Positions 62,542 through 64,000 of a stretch of DNA of 64,000 nucleotides are shown here, in pieces. Position 1 is the stretch's first letter, and every line of letters begins with the position of its first letter. The DNA is from Stenotrophomonas pavanii (GTDB lineage Bacteria > Pseudomonadota > Gammaproteobacteria > Xanthomonadales > Xanthomonadaceae): the NCBI RefSeq assembly GCF_900101175.1, contig NZ_FNFQ01000009.1, forward strand, positions 148,396 to 212,395, in the 5' to 3' direction. A program made the translations under genes and the position numbers. The notes beneath the pieces are model-generated. The model did no database searches. It was not told where the DNA came from and saw only the letters and a program-made list of their open reading frames with translations.

Positions 62542-63414
62542 ATGAATGCGGTCCCACAGGCGGCCGAGCGCGACTGGCGCACGCCGCTGGAATTGACCCT
62601 GCTGGGCGCCATCTGGGGTTGCTCGTTCCTGTTCATGCGGGTGGCGGTGCCCTCGTTCGGCCCGTTCGCGCTGGTCGAGCTTCGGCTGGTGCTGGGTGCG
62701 CTGGTGCTGCTGCCGTTCCTGTGGCGCGCCCGCGCACAGTTCCCGCCACGGCGCTGGCTGTGGCTGGCACCGATCGGCCTGATCAACTCGGCGCTGCCGT
62801 TCGTGCTGTTCGCCTACGCGGCCGAGCAGGCACCGGCCGCGATCGGTGCGATCTGCAATGCGATGACCGTGCTGTTCGCCGCGCTGATCGCGTTCCTGTT
62901 CTTCGGTGAAAAGATCGGCATGCGCCGTGCGGGCGCGCTGCTGGTCGGCTTCGCCGGCGTGGTGGTACTGGCCACGGCCAAGGTCTCGGGCCTGAGCATC
63001 GGCACTGCAGTGCTGGCCGGTGCGGCGGCCTCGCTGCTGTACGGCCTCGGCGTGAACCTGGTGAAGCGGCACATGACCGGCCTGCCCTCGGCCGCGGCCG
63101 CTGCGGCAACGCTGTCGTGTGCCTCGCTGTGGATGCTGCCGATGGCGGTGACCCACTGGCCGCAGGCGGCGATTCCACTGAAGGCCTGGGGCGCAGCGAT
63201 CGCGCTGGGCGTCGCCTGTACCGGCCTGGCGTTCCTGATGTTCTACCGCCTGATCGGCCGCATCGGCCCGTCGCGTGCGTCGACGGTGACCTACCTGATT
63301 CCGCTGTTCGGCGCGGCGTTTGCGTGGTTGTTCCTGGGCGAGCCGGTGACGCTGCAGATGCTGATTGCGGGCGCGTTGATTCTGGGTAGCGTGGCGGTGA
63401 GTCAGAAGGGCTGA
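62542..63414 (+). CDS. EamA/DMT-family exporter
   Basis: The product is 290 aa, ATG 62542 after GGAGGCAGGGC. Ten membrane segments in two EamA repeats ('LTLLGAIWGCSFLFMRVAVPSFGPFALVELRLVLGALVLLPF' and 'SLLYGLGVNLVKRHMTG...STVTYLIPLFGAAFAWLFLGE') resemble RhaT/YdcZ-like metabolite exporters. It is likely controlled by the divergent LysR protein. Confidence 0.9.
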   Translation: MNAVPQAAERDWRTPLELTLLGAIWGCSFLFMRVAVPSFGPFALVELRLVLGALVLLPFLWRARAQFPPRRWLWLAPIGLINSALPFVLFAYAAEQAPAAIGAICNAMTVLFAALIAFLFFGEKIGMRRAGALLVGFAGVVVLATAKVSGLSIGTAVLAGAAASLLYGLGVNLVKRHMTGLPSAAAAAATLSCASLWMLPMAVTHWPQAAIPLKAWGAAIALGVACTGLAFLMFYRLIGRIGPSRASTVTYLIPLFGAAFAWLFLGEPVTLQMLIAGALILGSVAVSQKG

Positions 63415-63595
63415 GGCGTTGGCGTTTTGCGCGTTGCGCGTGCTGAAGGTGCTTCACTGTTCATGGGCGTCACTTTTCTTTTCGCGCGAAAAGAAGAGTA
63501 ACCAAAAGAAACGCGCCGCCAGGTCGCGAGCCGCCGTGCTTCGCACGTCGGTCCCCTGCGCTTCTCGGTGAATCCGGGGACGGTGTGCACAAGGC

Positions 63596-63618
63596 AGCCG
63601 ACTAGCAGTCGGCTCTAC
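63596..63618 (-). repeat. SMAG hairpin (single, inverted)
   Basis: AGCCGACTAGCAGTCGGCTCTAC: a hairpin whose end, read on the plus strand, is the inverted head CTAC. It is a useful reference for the neighbouring SMAG copy interrupted by the IS element. Confidence 0.8.
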
Positions 63619-63706
63619 AGGACATCCGCACCTCTTCGCCCCTGGTTCCCCTGCGATGCTCGGCTCGCTCAAGGCGGACTGGAAGGTCAAGATCAACAGC
63701 AGGAGC

Positions 63707-63727
63707 ATCCACGCATGGCGTGGATCT
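63707..63727 (-). repeat. SMAG hairpin truncated by IS insertion
   Basis: ATCCACGC-ATG-GCGTGGAT is followed by CT and then by unrelated sequence. An intact SMAG on this strand would end CTAC. The break lies directly after CT, which is the core dinucleotide of IS110-type insertion. Confidence 0.65.
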
Positions 63728-63764
63728 TATCTCTTGCCGATCTGGCACCTTGGTTGCCGAGAGC

Positions 63765-63900
63765 CCGGCGTGGGCGACCGTGTGGATCCAGGTCTTGCGA
63801 CCGAGAAGTAGCTTGGGTCCCCACGCCGGATTCTCCCTGAACCGCCCGAACAGTTGGTTGAGTTGGCGCTCGAACTGATAAGACTGGGCAAGCGGGGAGA
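63765..63900 (+). ncRNA. Candidate IS110 bridge RNA (two-loop fold)
   Basis: Stem 1: CCGGCGTGGG (63765-63774) pairs with CCCACGCCGG (63820-63829), extended inward by GACC (63776-63779) with GGTC (63816-63819). Its internal loop carries GTGTGGATC (63780-63788) on the left, a small hairpin GGTC-TTGC-GACC (63791-63802), and AAGTAG (63806-63811) on the right. Stem 2: TCTCCC (63832-63837) with GGGAGA (63895-63900), then GCCC (63844-63847) with GGGC (63886-63889); its loop has GATAAGA (63877-63883) on the right. The guide matches are given in the findings. Confidence 0.6.
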
Positions 63901-63934
63901 GCTCTCGACCCTGTCAGCCTAGCGGAGTTCTGCC

Positions 63935-64000
63935 ATGTTTGGGATCGGGATTGATGTGAGCAAAGCCACGCTGGATGTGGCCGTCCATGGAGAGCAGTTT
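63935..64000 (+). CDS. IS110-family transposase, N-terminal 22 codons
   Basis: The gene is cut by the right window edge. ATG 63935 follows GCGGAG. The 22 visible residues, 'MFGIGIDVSKATLDVAVHGE' and on, contain the G-I-D-V-S-K motif at the start of the RuvC-like DEDD domain of IS110/IS1111 recombinases, with the first catalytic Asp. The long non-coding left end favours the IS110 subgroup over IS1111, where the guide RNA lies at the other end. Confidence 0.85.
   Translation, partial: MFGIGIDVSKATLDVAVHGEQF

Larger units (their letters stand above)
63415..63934. other. Gene-free stretch of 520 bases with repeats and an IS left end
   Basis: No gene was found. In order it holds: a perfect 18-bp palindrome TCTTTTCGCGCGAAAAGA (63477-63494) followed by AGTAACCAAAAGAAACGCG, a motif that recurs at gene ends in related bacteria as far as I recall; a SMAG hairpin (63596-63618); a second SMAG hairpin cut by the IS (63707-63727); and the non-coding left end of the IS110-family element (from 63728). 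Confidence 0.7.
63726..64000 (+). mobile_element. IS110-family element, left part
   Basis: The left end is placed at the CT of 63726-63727 because a segment of the downstream non-coding RNA region (63877-63883) is the exact complement of 63725-63731 and because the SMAG repeat is broken there. About 207 bases of non-coding sequence precede the transposase. The right end lies outside the window. Confidence 0.65.

Noticed and set aside
63568..63840. Short open frame between the last EamA gene and the IS element
   Set aside because: It runs through a SMAG hairpin and the IS non-coding end, with no ribosome site and no coding bias.

Overview
The window is a 64 kb piece of chromosome from a high-GC gammaproteobacterium of the Xanthomonadaceae, almost certainly Stenotrophomonas (maltophilia complex). 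The evidence is the many short intergenic palindromes headed by GTAG (SMAG repeats, the REP family of S. maltophilia), an AlgL-like PL5 lyase, creBCD, and housekeeping genes of xanthomonad type. Fifty-six protein genes are called. One (ribosomal protein bTHX) is very short, and two are cut by the window edges. No rRNA, tRNA or CRISPR array was found.

Layout. 0-9 kb: partial exported metallophosphoesterase; divergent HxlR regulator and MFS exporter; globin-coupled diguanylate cyclase divergent from a FepA-type receptor with a Fur box; zinc-type CDF exporter; nfi; gpmA. 9-17 kb: M13 peptidase, HD-GYP protein, mfd, GNAT, rlmJ. 17-24 kb: creB-creC-creD with a CreB-type direct repeat and a hairpin over the creD ribosome site, an unknown ORF, an M28 peptidase, and a lower-GC pair of unknown exported proteins. 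24-33 kb: gltX, zur, a TetR-controlled MFS/EmrA efflux operon, a ZnuD-like receptor divergent from a MerC-like protein with two Zur-box candidates, and bTHX. 33-42 kb: NPP phosphodiesterase, ogt coupled to an Ada-AraC-AlkA fusion, ClpP-like lipoprotein, MAPEG, UbiH-like hydroxylase, deaD. 42-49 kb: three GGDEF proteins with rluF among them. 49-63 kb: transporters, exported hydrolases (S12, Agp, PL5, DUF885), an ABC exporter, GFA/DUF4349 pair, and LysR with a divergent EamA exporter. 63.4-64 kb: repeats and the left end of an IS110-family element.

How the genes work together. Zinc: zur, the ZnuD-like receptor, the MerC-like protein and the CDF exporter look like one homeostasis set. Iron: the FepA receptor has a Fur box. 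Second messenger: four GGDEF proteins and one HD-GYP protein affect c-di-GMP. Alkylation repair: ogt plus the Ada-AlkA fusion form an inducible two-gene unit.

The most interesting signal is at the right edge. The 207 bases between the left end of the IS110-family element and its transposase start fold into two consecutive stems with internal loops. The loops carry segments that match the SMAG hairpin next to the element, the CTAC that normally ends such a repeat, and the element's own left end. This is the layout of an IS110 bridge RNA, apparently programmed to target SMAG repeats. Other points worth following are two further palindrome families (GGGGTCAGA type and GGGGACGGAGGGG type), a 4 x 22 bp tandem array of SMAG heads, and the creD start hairpin.
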